Source of the DNA: Paraflavisolibacter caeni
GTDB lineage: Bacteria; Bacteroidota; Bacteroidia; Chitinophagales; Chitinophagaceae
Direction: 5' to 3'
NCBI RefSeq assembly: GCF_025628885.1
Contig: NZ_JAOTIF010000025.1
Location: 26,681 to 90,680, forward strand
DNA: 64,000 bases
A program made the position numbers and the translations under genes. This document shows positions 29,144 through 37,051 of this stretch, one piece after another. The notes beneath the pieces were generated by a model. It did no database searches and was not told the origin of the DNA. It worked only from the letters and a program-made list of their open reading frames with translations. Position 1 is the stretch's first letter. Each line of letters begins with the position of its first letter.

Positions 29144-29181
29144 AATAAATTATCCCCTTCGTTTGAAGGGGATAATTTATT
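29144..29181. terminator. Perfect 17-bp-stem hairpin, bidirectional terminator-like
   Basis: Bases 29144-29160 are exactly complementary to 29165-29181, around the loop GTTT. The stem has a CCCCTTC/GAAGGGG core and A/T-rich ends, so transcripts from either strand would end with a U-rich arm. No gene ends directly at it, which makes its job unclear. It lies 20 bases from the GTTTTCA repeat array. Confidence 0.65.
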
Positions 29182-29198
29182 CAGGCGTTCAGACGGTT

Positions 29199-29432
29199 TA
29201 GTTTTCATAGGATTAATTAAACGCCATAGTTTTTCAAGGATAGGATGTTTTCAGTTTTTCAAGGGTACCATGTTTTCACAAGAGTACAAAGTTTTCAATA
29301 GTGATACGGATGTTTTCATAAGTGGTACGGATCAAAAATCAAAAATTCAAAGAAAAAAGCAAACAGTTAGTTTTCAAATAGGTTATTGGATTGTTTAGTT
29401 TTCTAAGGTCATTGTATGGTTTTCATAGGTTA
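29199..29432 (+). repeat. Array of about ten GTTTTCA direct repeats, possible insertion-sequence end
   Basis: GTTTTCA or GTTTTTCA (once GTTTTCT) starts at about 29201, 29229, 29247, 29254, 29272, 29291, 29312, 29370, 29398 and 29420. Several copies are followed by related tails (AAGGGTACC, CAAGAGTAC, AATAGTGATACGGA, ATAAGTGGTACGGA). Unequal spacing and variable tails exclude a CRISPR array. Multiple short direct repeats of this type occur inside the ends of IS21-family elements, so a solitary IS end is the favoured inference, although no istA or istB is present in the window. Confidence 0.6.
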
Positions 29433-30038
29433 TTGATTCATTGGAGACACAAAGCTAAACCTGAATATTCGCCTTTGAGGGTGAGATTCGGTAAAAAGGC
29501 ATAAGAACGGGCTCAAAACCGGATTTATAGGGTTATAATTTTTGGTAGTTTTTATTAGCAATCAATGAGTTAGTGATTACACTTAGTAGTCATACTTAGG
29601 AATGAGTATTGATTCTAAGCTAATTAATGAGTGCCTAAAAGTGGATTATAAGATCTCTTCTATAGGTTTCTTCAGCCTTTACCCGCATGATCTGTTGTAC
29701 TGCATCGATATTATAGTTCTCGATCTGTCTAATGCCGGTAAAGGGCGCCCTTCGCTGTGCGGTCCATATAACGATTCTGTAGTAAGGAAATTGCTAAAAT
29801 TGTTAGTAAAGTTAAGAAAAATTTACAACACTCTCATTAATACAGCTGCTCTTTCATGACTTCTATTCCTCCTGTTGTTAATAGCAGAGAGCATGAAGGA
29901 CAATTCGATTTTATATATTCATTAAAAATGGATATATTCAGAGTGTCAATCCCTTAATCAACTTCCAGTCTTTTAAAAAATATTCAAGCTGTTTTTTAAA
30001 GTTGACAATAGATAGATAATTCACCTAATAAATTAAGC
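29433..30038. other. Intergenic stretch between the repeat array and the radical SAM gene
   Basis: About 600 A/T-rich bases. One open frame of 85 codons (29602-29859) has no recognisable domain, no export signal and no ribosome-binding site. I do not regard it as supported. No promoter of clear Bacteroidota type was seen before the gene at 30039. Confidence 0.5.
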
Positions 30039-31580
30039 ATGACTAAGCTAAAAATCGGTGTTATTGATCTGGTCGGCAAAGGCACGTCAACTACTTTGTG
30101 GGCTAAGATCATGCATGCCAACCTGGCCAGTATCATGCCCCAGGTGGTGGCTACCTGGTGCGAACAGGAAGGACATGAAGTCAAGTTGATTTGTTATACG
30201 GGCAGAGAGGACCTGCACAATGCATTACCTAAAGATGTTAACCTTGTTTTTATTTCTTCTTTCACACAAGCTGCCTTGTTGGCTTATGCGATAAGCAACT
30301 ATTTTCGAAGTCAGGGCGCCATAACTATTCTAGGTGGACCCCATGCCCGTTGTTACCCTGATGATGCTGTCAAATACTTTGATTATGTGTTGGGCTTTAC
30401 CCATCAATCAACCATACTGGAAATTCTAAATAATTGTGAAGCGCATTATTTTCCTGGGAAGCATCTTTCAGCCAAGGGACAGCCATCCAAACTGCCCGGA
30501 GTTAAGGAAAGGTGGAAGTTTATGGAGCCCACGCTGAATAAAGCACCTTTTTTAAAGATTGTGCCCATGTTAGGGAGTGTAGGCTGCCCTTATACTTGTT
30601 CTTTCTGTATTGATTCAGTGGTGCCTTACCAACCTTTGGAATTTGAAGTCATTAAAGAAGACCTGCGTTTCCTGCTGACCAAATTTAAGAAGCCTATGGT
30701 GGTTTGGCATGATCCCAATTTTGGAGTACGCTTTCATGATAACCTGGAAGCCATTTCTTCTGCAGTACCGCCAAAAAGTTTCCGGTTCATTGCTGAAAGC
30801 AGCCTTTCCATCCTTACAGAAGACCACCTGAAAGTGATGGCGCAAAATGGTTTTGAGGCATTACTGCCAGGTATAGAATCATGGTATGAATTGGGCAATA
30901 AATCACGAACCGCGCATATAGAAGGACTGGAAAAAGTAAATCGCATTTCGCAACATGTCAACATGATGTTCCAGTATATACCCTACGTTCAAACCAACTT
31001 TGTGCTTGGGCTTGACAGTGATGCCGGGGATGCGCCTTTTGAGCTTACCAAGCGGTTTGTTGACTTGACGCCTGCGGCCTTTCCCGGTTATTCTTTATTA
31101 ACTGCATTTGGAGAGGCTGCCCCCCTTAACCTGGAATATCAAAGAGCTGGCCGTGTGTTGCCATTTCCTTTTCACTTTTTGAACAACCACCTGGCGATGA
31201 ATCTAAAACCGAAGAACTATGAATGGGTGGACTTTTATAACAAGGTTATTGACCTGACGGCTTATACATTTTCGAAGAAGGCCCTCTACCGACGTTTTAT
31301 GGCCACGCCTAATTTTACTTCCAAGTGGATGAATTTCATGCGTGCTGTTTCTTCAGAGGGCTATGGTCGCCTTACTTTTTACCACCAGGTACGGAAAAAT
31401 TTGATTAAGGATAGAGCCTTTAGAATGTATTTTGAAGGTGAAACTACTCAATTACCTGCCTTTTACAGGAACATTATTCAAAAAGACTTAGGAATATGGT
31501 GGCAATGGCTGCCAAAGGGTGCACTGGAGCATAATCCAAATGCCTATCTTCAAAAAACAGAGCAAAAGTTAACAGCTTGA
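30039..31580 (+). CDS. B12-binding-domain radical SAM protein
   Basis: A 513-residue cytoplasmic protein. The first 150 residues look like a cobalamin-binding Rossmann domain (VNLVFISSFTQAALLAYAIS, then AITILGGPHARCYPDDAVKY). The radical SAM domain follows with the cluster motif CPYTCSFC (Cys183, 187, 190) and typical barrel segments (VVWHDPNFGVRF, FIAESSLSILTEDHLKVMAQ). The C-terminal 150 residues have no known motif. Proteins of this class carry out methylations, ring rearrangements and other radical chemistry, often in natural-product or lipid modification. The gene stands alone in a gene-poor stretch beside repeats, so no substrate can be proposed. Confidence 0.75.
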   Translation: MTKLKIGVIDLVGKGTSTTLWAKIMHANLASIMPQVVATWCEQEGHEVKLICYTGREDLHNALPKDVNLVFISSFTQAALLAYAISNYFRSQGAITILGGPHARCYPDDAVKYFDYVLGFTHQSTILEILNNCEAHYFPGKHLSAKGQPSKLPGVKERWKFMEPTLNKAPFLKIVPMLGSVGCPYTCSFCIDSVVPYQPLEFEVIKEDLRFLLTKFKKPMVVWHDPNFGVRFHDNLEAISSAVPPKSFRFIAESSLSILTEDHLKVMAQNGFEALLPGIESWYELGNKSRTAHIEGLEKVNRISQHVNMMFQYIPYVQTNFVLGLDSDAGDAPFELTKRFVDLTPAAFPGYSLLTAFGEAAPLNLEYQRAGRVLPFPFHFLNNHLAMNLKPKNYEWVDFYNKVIDLTAYTFSKKALYRRFMATPNFTSKWMNFMRAVSSEGYGRLTFYHQVRKNLIKDRAFRMYFEGETTQLPAFYRNIIQKDLGIWWQWLPKGALEHNPNAYLQKTEQKLTA

Positions 31581-31894
31581 CCTTCTAATGATGTGTTGTT
31601 ACCAGTAATAAATTGATCACCTTTCAAAAATCAACCTTAAGCTAATAGTTTCATAAAGTCCCTAGTACATATAGTAAAAAAAGAGCAAATAGACTTATCT
31701 TTGAACAAGTTCCAGAGGTCTGAGCACTCAGCAATTAATCATTTCCATATTTTCCGATTTTTCTGTCTTGCTTATGACTCAATCATTTCAATAGACAAAA
31801 AAGAACATTACTATTTCCAAATGAAATGAAAGTAGATAAGTTCTGTAAGTAATTGAATGAGGCTGACAAATGATAATTTAAATTTCTATTTACT
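31581..31894. other. Intergenic stretch without supported gene
   Basis: About 310 A/T-rich bases between the radical SAM gene and a small hypothetical gene. TATCTTTG at 31696-31703 matches the Bacteroidota -7 box and could serve the gene at 31895 with a leader of about 190 bases. Nothing else is recognised. Confidence 0.4.
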
Positions 31895-32170
31895 ATGAAT
31901 AGTGAAGACATACAAAAGTTCCTGGATTCCAAGACAACTGAAACAAATAAATATGTAAAGATTTCATTTAAAAATCGCAGTCCTATTTTTGGATTGTTTG
32001 TAAAAGGACATAATGATTATTCTGATCTAAGGTCTAAGAACTTTTGGAGAATAGTTACACAAAGTCAATTTGATTCATATAACCAGTCAAAGAATATTAA
32101 TCTCGCAAAGATATTCAGCGGTTCAGAGTTCTCAAAACTTACCATCCATAATGATAGCTTTGATCTTTAA
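31895..32170 (+). CDS. Small hypothetical protein
   Basis: A 91-residue reading frame from ATG, with a balanced soluble composition (VKISFKNRSPIFGLFVKG, SKNFWRIVTQSQFD, KIFSGSEFSKLTI). There are no membrane segments or signal peptide. The alternation of charged and aromatic residues looks like a small beta-rich domain, and codon use is like that of the neighbours, so I think it is real. No family is recognised. It follows a candidate -7 box and precedes a truncated cupin gene on the other strand. Confidence 0.5.
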   Translation: MNSEDIQKFLDSKTTETNKYVKISFKNRSPIFGLFVKGHNDYSDLRSKNFWRIVTQSQFDSYNQSKNINLAKIFSGSEFSKLTIHNDSFDL

Positions 32171-32282
32171 AAAAGACTTTATTCCTACATAGAGGAACCT
32201 GAGGCTGCTATATCAGCAAAATGCACATATTAAAATCTGCACTGGTCTTAAACTTATTAAGATCAACTACATGGTACCGTTG

Positions 32283-32465
32283 TCAGCAGCTGTCATCGCT
32301 CACTAGTTTGCCAGTTTTGCCTTTTACAACGGTAAACTCCTCATCCTGGAGGAAATGGGTGTACATGATAGGCCCGTGCCCTGGCGTAACAAAGTTCTCA
32401 ACTATGACTTTATCGCCGCCAGGATCTTTATGCACAGCATGAAAAATTATTTTTCGCCAAGGCAA
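32283..32465 (-). pseudogene. Truncated cupin-domain protein
   Basis: A 60-residue frame with the first half of a cupin metal-binding motif: GHGPIMYTHFLQDEEFTVVKGKTGKL, read here as GHGPIMYTHF and LQDEEFTVVKG. Small cupins have about 100-150 residues with a second motif containing another His. The frame stops at once after GKLVSDDSC, and no continuation is visible downstream in any frame. It is probably a decayed gene. The rest of the 570-base stretch from 32171 to 32738 holds no other recognisable feature. Confidence 0.55.
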
Positions 32466-32738
32466 TTTTCTATAGCATGAGTATAGGTGATATTCATGTT
32501 GTGAATTTTTATTTATTTAAAGCTGCATACTTATTATTTACCAATAGGGATTCGCAGCTTTGATAAGGCAGGATAAGAGGGCTAGTTATGGGTCTATCCA
32601 GCTTAACTTTTGTCTAAAATGAAGAAGCTGACCCAAATAGAACAATTTCGATGAGTTGGGGTTATTTTTGTTTTTTAATTAGAAAATCAGGGCCTCGTAA
32701 ATATATATTATAAAAAAATATTGAATATTTGATTTTTA

Positions 32739-33359
32739 ATGAATAATGGTTCTATTGATAGTGATAAGCTTTTACTATTAAACAAGCTTAGTGCAGGAGA
32801 TTATAAAGCATTTTTATACGACTGTGATGGTACACTTGCCGATAATATGGCTGCGCATAAGGAGGCTTTTGTGAAAGTTGCCGCAAATTTTGATATTGAA
32901 TTAGACGATTCTATCATAGATGAACTGGCAGGTTGTCCCACTCATATTGTGGTTCAGGAGATCAGTAACAGGTATCAAAAGGCTTTTGACTTAGATCAAT
33001 TTGTCAACCTGAAAAGAGAGATGTTCTTTGATGAATTTATCCAACATACCAAACCCATTCAATTTGTTGTAGATCATTTGAAGACTAATGGAACCAATGT
33101 AAAAATTGGGGTTGTTTCCGGTGGCAACAGAAAGACCGTTCAAAAAACGCTCACTGTACTGGGAATTATTGATATGATTGATGTTTTGGTTTGTGCCGGA
33201 GAAACACCTAATGGAAAACCTTTTCCTGATCCATTTTTATTGGCAGCAGAAAAGCTTGGTGTCTCACCTGAGCAATGCATGGTATTTGAAGATGGTGAGC
33301 CGGGTGTGCAGGCTGCGGAGGCTGCCGGTATGAAGTGGATCCGGGTTGATAAAATTTAA
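32739..33359 (+). CDS. HAD-superfamily phosphatase/phosphomutase-like protein
   Basis: A 206-residue cytoplasmic protein of the beta-phosphoglucomutase-like HAD group. Motif I is FLYDCDGTLAD (the nucleophile is the first Asp). A helical cap follows (residues of about 45-110), then motif II in GVVSGGNRK, the lysine in GKPFPDP and the acidic motif VFEDGEPGVQAA. It would remove or move a phosphate on a small sugar phosphate. It converges with nosF, and the two stop codons overlap by three of four shared bases (33356-33359), so transcripts run into each other. No link to N2O reduction is implied. Confidence 0.8.
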   Translation: MNNGSIDSDKLLLLNKLSAGDYKAFLYDCDGTLADNMAAHKEAFVKVAANFDIELDDSIIDELAGCPTHIVVQEISNRYQKAFDLDQFVNLKREMFFDEFIQHTKPIQFVVDHLKTNGTNVKIGVVSGGNRKTVQKTLTVLGIIDMIDVLVCAGETPNGKPFPDPFLLAAEKLGVSPEQCMVFEDGEPGVQAAEAAGMKWIRVDKI

Positions 33360-34081
33360 CTCTGAAAGGAACTGTTATACTCATGCTTCATCAACCAGGC
33401 TATGGCTTTGCCCAGGCGGTCTTCGCCTGTATGGTTTTTTAAATGAGTAATGGTATCAAAGAAACGGAGTTTTCCTTCCTGTAAATAGACGATATGAGTG
33501 GCCAATTCATCGAGGTCACTCATTACGTGACTAGTAATTAGTACCAGTTTATTTTTTTCCTTTTCCTTAAAGATCTTATCCTTGAGGATTTCTGATGCCA
33601 ATGGGTCAAGGCCGGCGGTAGGTTCATCCAATATCAATACTTCTGGGTGAAATAAGAATGCAAGAGCCGCACTCACTTTTTGCCTTGTGCCGCCGGACAG
33701 GCTTTGCATTGTTTTGTGTTCTATGCTTTTAAGGTCAAAGTTGTCAAAGAGTTCAGCATCGATGGCGTCTTTTTCATTGCGAATATCTTTCAGCATCTCA
33801 AATACCTGCCTGACTTTCATGTTGTGTGGGTATTGACTGATCTGTGGCATATAGCCAATCAGTTTGCGGTAATCCACCTTGTTTTTTACCAGCTGATTAT
33901 CGAATAATATTCGTCCTTTGTCTGGCTTCACCATATTCAGGATACATTTGATCAGCGTGGTTTTACCAGAGCCATTTGGTCCAATCAGAGCAACAACATC
34001 TCCCTTGTTGAAACTTACACTTACATCGTCCAGTGCCTTCAGTTTTTTATATCGTTTACTCAGGTGCTCTATTTGAATCAT
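33356..34081 (-). CDS. nosF: NosF-like ABC transporter ATPase of the nitrous oxide reductase locus
   Basis: The ATG at 34081 gives MIQIEHLSKRYKKLKALDDV; a TTG six bases upstream adds two residues. The 241-residue protein has a Walker A (GPNGSGKTT), Q-loop (GYMPQ), signature (SLSGGTRQKVSAA) and Walker B (VLILDEPTAGLD). The signature and following residues resemble NosF, the ATPase that works with NosD and NosY in supplying sulfur for the CuZ cluster of nitrous oxide reductase. Here nosD and nosY are not adjacent, because the gene after it is a convergent phosphatase. The ATPase must therefore pair with a permease coded elsewhere, or has lost its partner. A heptamer repeat array lies directly upstream of the start. 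Confidence 0.75.
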   Translation of the reverse strand: MIQIEHLSKRYKKLKALDDVSVSFNKGDVVALIGPNGSGKTTLIKCILNMVKPDKGRILFDNQLVKNKVDYRKLIGYMPQISQYPHNMKVRQVFEMLKDIRNEKDAIDAELFDNFDLKSIEHKTMQSLSGGTRQKVSAALAFLFHPEVLILDEPTAGLDPLASEILKDKIFKEKEKNKLVLITSHVMSDLDELATHIVYLQEGKLRFFDTITHLKNHTGEDRLGKAIAWLMKHEYNSSFQS

Positions 34082-34114
34082 GGTCAATGGTGAATGGGAA
34101 TGGGCAATGGTGAA
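34082..34114. repeat. Heptamer tandem repeats directly before nosF
   Basis: On the + strand the units are TGGTCAA, TGGTGAA, TGGGAA, TGGGCAA and TGGTGAA (seven, seven, six, seven, seven bases). The array fills most of the gap between nosF and the upstream membrane-protein gene and occupies the ribosome-binding region of nosF. Other heptamer arrays are at 52235 and 63741. Confidence 0.7.
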
Positions 34115-34143
34115 TACAGGATTTGTTATAAGAGTTTATTCAA

Positions 34144-34731
34144 TTAATATTTTTTAAGCCGGATTTTATTTTTGCTTCTTTGCCATTCGAAAAGCCAAAC
34201 GGCAAAGCAAATAACTGTAGCTATAACAACTACCCAGCCGCCAGCAGCGGGGTAAGAATAAGCATCGAAATTCAATAATTTTTTATGTCCAATAATTGGA
34301 GGTTGATATGAAAAGTTTGGTATTTGTATGGGTGCTGAGGGATCGAGGTTGTGACCATAGTTGTAGCCCCAGATATAATAGTCTATTAAAGCAGCAATGC
34401 CAGTTATTACTGATAAAACAAGATATGTGAATAATAGTTTTCGACTGCCCGTAATTGCGACTGTCAAACCGATTAGGATAAAAAATGCTACGATATAGAT
34501 CATAAAACCAAATTCAGGGAACATTTCTTCGCTGATGTGTTTCATGCCTATATAGTGATTCAAACCATTGATCACATCCACTTTTCCAGTGATTTTGGTC
34601 AGCCATATCCACATATTTAGTCCTTCCGGGTATTGCGGTGCAATCATGTAAATATTCCATAAGGGAAGATAATATGTTGCTATTAGTCCCAAAGCAGCGA
34701 TGGCAATCACAATCCTGGATATTATATTCAT
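34144..34731 (-). CDS. Membrane protein of the nos locus, function unknown
   Basis: The start at 34731 (MNIISRIVIAIAALGLIATY) has AAGAGG five bases upstream; an ATG 18 bases earlier adds MDRRGK without such a site. The 195-residue protein has about four transmembrane segments. An exposed loop after the first contains YLPLWNIYMIAPQYPEGLNM and then HYIGMKHISEEMFPE, with Met and His residues suited to copper binding. A similar protein often lies next to nosZ in Bacteroidota, where it is presumed to help copper delivery or electron transfer. It lies between nosZ and nosF. The role is inferred from location only. Confidence 0.65.
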   Translation of the reverse strand: MNIISRIVIAIAALGLIATYYLPLWNIYMIAPQYPEGLNMWIWLTKITGKVDVINGLNHYIGMKHISEEMFPEFGFMIYIVAFFILIGLTVAITGSRKLLFTYLVLSVITGIAALIDYYIWGYNYGHNLDPSAPIQIPNFSYQPPIIGHKKLLNFDAYSYPAAGGWVVVIATVICFAVWLFEWQRSKNKIRLKKY

Positions 34732-34790
34732 TTTTCCTCTTCTATCCATTTTGATGAAGCGTTACAATAGTTAATATAAAATAATAAAAT

Positions 34791-34844
34791 GAACATTGAG
34801 CACCCTATATTTTAAAGTTTCAGTTAAGGGGGTGCCCAATGTTC
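34791..34844 (-). terminator. Long-loop inverted repeat after nosZ
   Basis: GAACATTGAGCACCC at 34791-34805 pairs with GGGTGCCCAATGTTC at 34830-34844 with one mismatch; the loop has 24 bases. It begins 28 bases downstream of the nosZ stop in the direction of transcription. It may terminate or stabilise the nosZ transcript, so that the two genes downstream are expressed less. Confidence 0.6.
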
Positions 34845-34871
34845 AAAGCTCTGTATTTCGTGAACCTATTA

Positions 34872-36899
34872 TTACCTACTCGGCTTTGCACCAGTGTCCG
34901 TTGGTTTGGCGCCGGATGCCGCTGCTGAATCTGATGGATTTTTCTTACCAGTACTAAAAGCAAGCGGTACGTTGCTTCCAACTGGTGATACTCTCAGGTA
35001 TCCTTGCATTTCCTGGTGAAGGGCAGAACAAAAGTCCGTGCAATAGAACGGGTAAATGCCCGGTCTATCTGGTTTGAATGCAAGTGTTTGGGTTTCTCCA
35101 GGCATAATCAGTATCTCGGCATTATTGGCGTGTTTAATTGCAAAACCATGTGGTACATCCCAATCCTGTTCCAGGTTCGTTAAGTGGAAGTAAACAGAAT
35201 CACCAACCTTGACGCCTTCAATATTATCCGGTGTAAGGTGGGAGCGAATGGCAGTCATATATACATGAACTATATTACCATTCCTTGTTACTTTCGCTAA
35301 TCCCTCGCCTTTGGTAGCATAGGGGTGAGCATTTTCTTCGATCTTATAAATTTTTACATTTTTCTTCACGATCAGGCTGGCAGGCAAGGCTTCTGCATAA
35401 TGCGGCTCGGCTACGGTGGGAAAATCGAGCAATAATTTCATCTTATCACCGCTGATATCATACAACTGAGCACTTTGTGCCAGCTCTGGTCCGGTAGGCA
35501 AGTAACGATCCTTGGTGATCTTATTGTAAGCCACCATGTATTTGCCATAAGGTTTCTTAGTTGGCCCGCCCATTACCGATAGGTGTCCAATAGAATAATA
35601 AGTAGGAACCCTGTCCAATATTTTCAGGTCTTTCACCCTCCATTTAACAATTTCAGAAGAAACAAACATGGAAGTGTATGCATTGCCCTTTTCATCAAAT
35701 TCGGTGTGTAACGGCCCTAAGCCTGGTTTTTGAACTTCACCGTGCAATACAGCATCATATTTTAGAACCGGAATGCCTTCAAAAGTTCCTTCAAAGTTCT
35801 TGGCAGCAATTGCTTGTTCCATCTTTGTGAAAGAAAACACGGGTATGGCTGCTGCCAGTTTTCCGCTACCTACAATGTATTCCCCGCTTGGATCCACGTC
35901 GCATCCATGAGGAGATTTAGGACAAGGCATGAAGTACACCATATCGGGGCAATCCTTCGGGTCGAGCACAAGCACCTCTTTGATCATGGTTGAAGTAGCT
36001 GTGTGTGTTTTTTCATCATAAATATTATGTGCATACGAAACTGGCCAGTTTTTACCTTTACCTGCTTTTGCGTATTCTTCAGCTTTTTTCCAATTTATTG
36101 CCATGATGAAGTCTTTGTCTTTTGCCGACGCATTCACTTCCAAAAGTGTATTTGCCCTTTCTGAGTTATAACAACTAAAGAAAAACCAGTCGTGTGATTT
36201 ATTTTTACCACCACGCGCCAGATCGAAGTCAATGCCAGGGGTTAAAATCTGGAAAGCAATGTTCATTCGGCCGCTATTGGGATCTACTTTGACAAAGCTT
36301 ACTGTGCCTTTGAAATTTTGTTTATATGTATTGATGGGCACATCCACCTTATCCCCAATAGGTACACTGAAACGGGTGCTGCCAACTACGTATTCTGTGT
36401 TTTCCGTAATGTATGGTGATGAGTGGTTACCAGCGCTATTGGGAAGTTCAATAATTTCCATAGTCTTGAAGTTCGCAAGATCAAGCCGGGCTATACGGGG
36501 CGTATTAACTCCATTAGTAAAAACCCACCTTCCATCATGTTCGCCATTGGTAGTGGAAAGTGAAACGTGATGCAGATCATCCCAAGGCACAAATCCATGA
36601 GATGAATTTAACATGGCCTTTGTTTCTTCACTGTACCCATAACCATTTTCGGGAAATACAGAAAAAACAGGGAGTATCTTCAGCAGCCGGCCAGAAGGTA
36701 AGCCATAAACACTCAACTGACCATTAAAGCCTCCCGAAACAAAATCGTAATACTCATCATATTTTCCAGGCGGTACATAAACTGCTTTTGCGGCTTCGCT
36801 GCTAACGGCTGCACTAGCGCCTTTGGGCTGACAGCTTTGCATGCTTAATAAAATAAAAGTAAGAGAAGCACAACTTAATAAAACAAGATAGGATTTCAT
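34872..36899 (-). CDS. nosZ: Nitrous oxide reductase NosZ, Sec-dependent (clade II type)
   Basis: A 675-residue copper enzyme that reduces N2O to N2 in the periplasm. The leader (MKSYLVLLSCASLTFILLSM, then QSC) is of the Sec type and may carry a lipid, and it has no twin arginine, which marks clade II. The beta-propeller with the CuZ histidines includes DDLHHVSLSTTNGEHDGRW and later PHGCDVDPSG. The C-terminal cupredoxin domain has the CuA motif CTDFCSALHQEM (Cys619, Cys623, His627). All expected ligands seem present, so the protein is likely functional. Upstream lies a cytochrome c that may donate electrons, downstream a membrane protein and nosF. C-terminal residues after about 650 are a low-complexity Ser/Ala/Thr/Lys tail. 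Confidence 0.92.
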   Translation of the reverse strand: MKSYLVLLSCASLTFILLSMQSCQPKGASAAVSSEAAKAVYVPPGKYDEYYDFVSGGFNGQLSVYGLPSGRLLKILPVFSVFPENGYGYSEETKAMLNSSHGFVPWDDLHHVSLSTTNGEHDGRWVFTNGVNTPRIARLDLANFKTMEIIELPNSAGNHSSPYITENTEYVVGSTRFSVPIGDKVDVPINTYKQNFKGTVSFVKVDPNSGRMNIAFQILTPGIDFDLARGGKNKSHDWFFFSCYNSERANTLLEVNASAKDKDFIMAINWKKAEEYAKAGKGKNWPVSYAHNIYDEKTHTATSTMIKEVLVLDPKDCPDMVYFMPCPKSPHGCDVDPSGEYIVGSGKLAAAIPVFSFTKMEQAIAAKNFEGTFEGIPVLKYDAVLHGEVQKPGLGPLHTEFDEKGNAYTSMFVSSEIVKWRVKDLKILDRVPTYYSIGHLSVMGGPTKKPYGKYMVAYNKITKDRYLPTGPELAQSAQLYDISGDKMKLLLDFPTVAEPHYAEALPASLIVKKNVKIYKIEENAHPYATKGEGLAKVTRNGNIVHVYMTAIRSHLTPDNIEGVKVGDSVYFHLTNLEQDWDVPHGFAIKHANNAEILIMPGETQTLAFKPDRPGIYPFYCTDFCSALHQEMQGYLRVSPVGSNVPLAFSTGKKNPSDSAAASGAKPTDTGAKPSR

Positions 36900-36950
36900 G
36901 ATTGGTTAAGTTTTGTTTTGGAATAGAGAAGGTGGGAAAGATGTAAAAAA

Positions 36951-37017
36951 AACATCAAATGCCAGTTGATCGTAGTTCAGTGGGATAATCAGGTTTTTTG
37001 AACAGGCATTTGATGTT
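36951..37017 (-). promoter_or_regulatory. Long-loop inverted repeat between cytochrome c and nosZ genes
   Basis: AACATCAAATGCC at 36951-36963 is exactly complementary to GGCATTTGATGTT at 37005-37017, with a 41-base loop. It begins 35 bases after the stop of the cytochrome gene in transcription direction and ends 52 bases before nosZ. It could be a terminator or attenuator, or a regulatory element in the nosZ leader. Confidence 0.55.
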
Positions 37018-37051
37018 ACATATAGGTTCATATTAGCAAGCGCATTTTCGT

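Noticed and set aside
29199..29432. Possible CRISPR array
   Set aside because: The repeats are only seven bases, spacing varies from 7 to 58 bases, and no cas genes are present.
29602..29859. Open frame of 85 codons in the gene desert
   Set aside because: No domain, signal or ribosome-binding site, with a mixed composition; it looks like chance in A/T-rich DNA.
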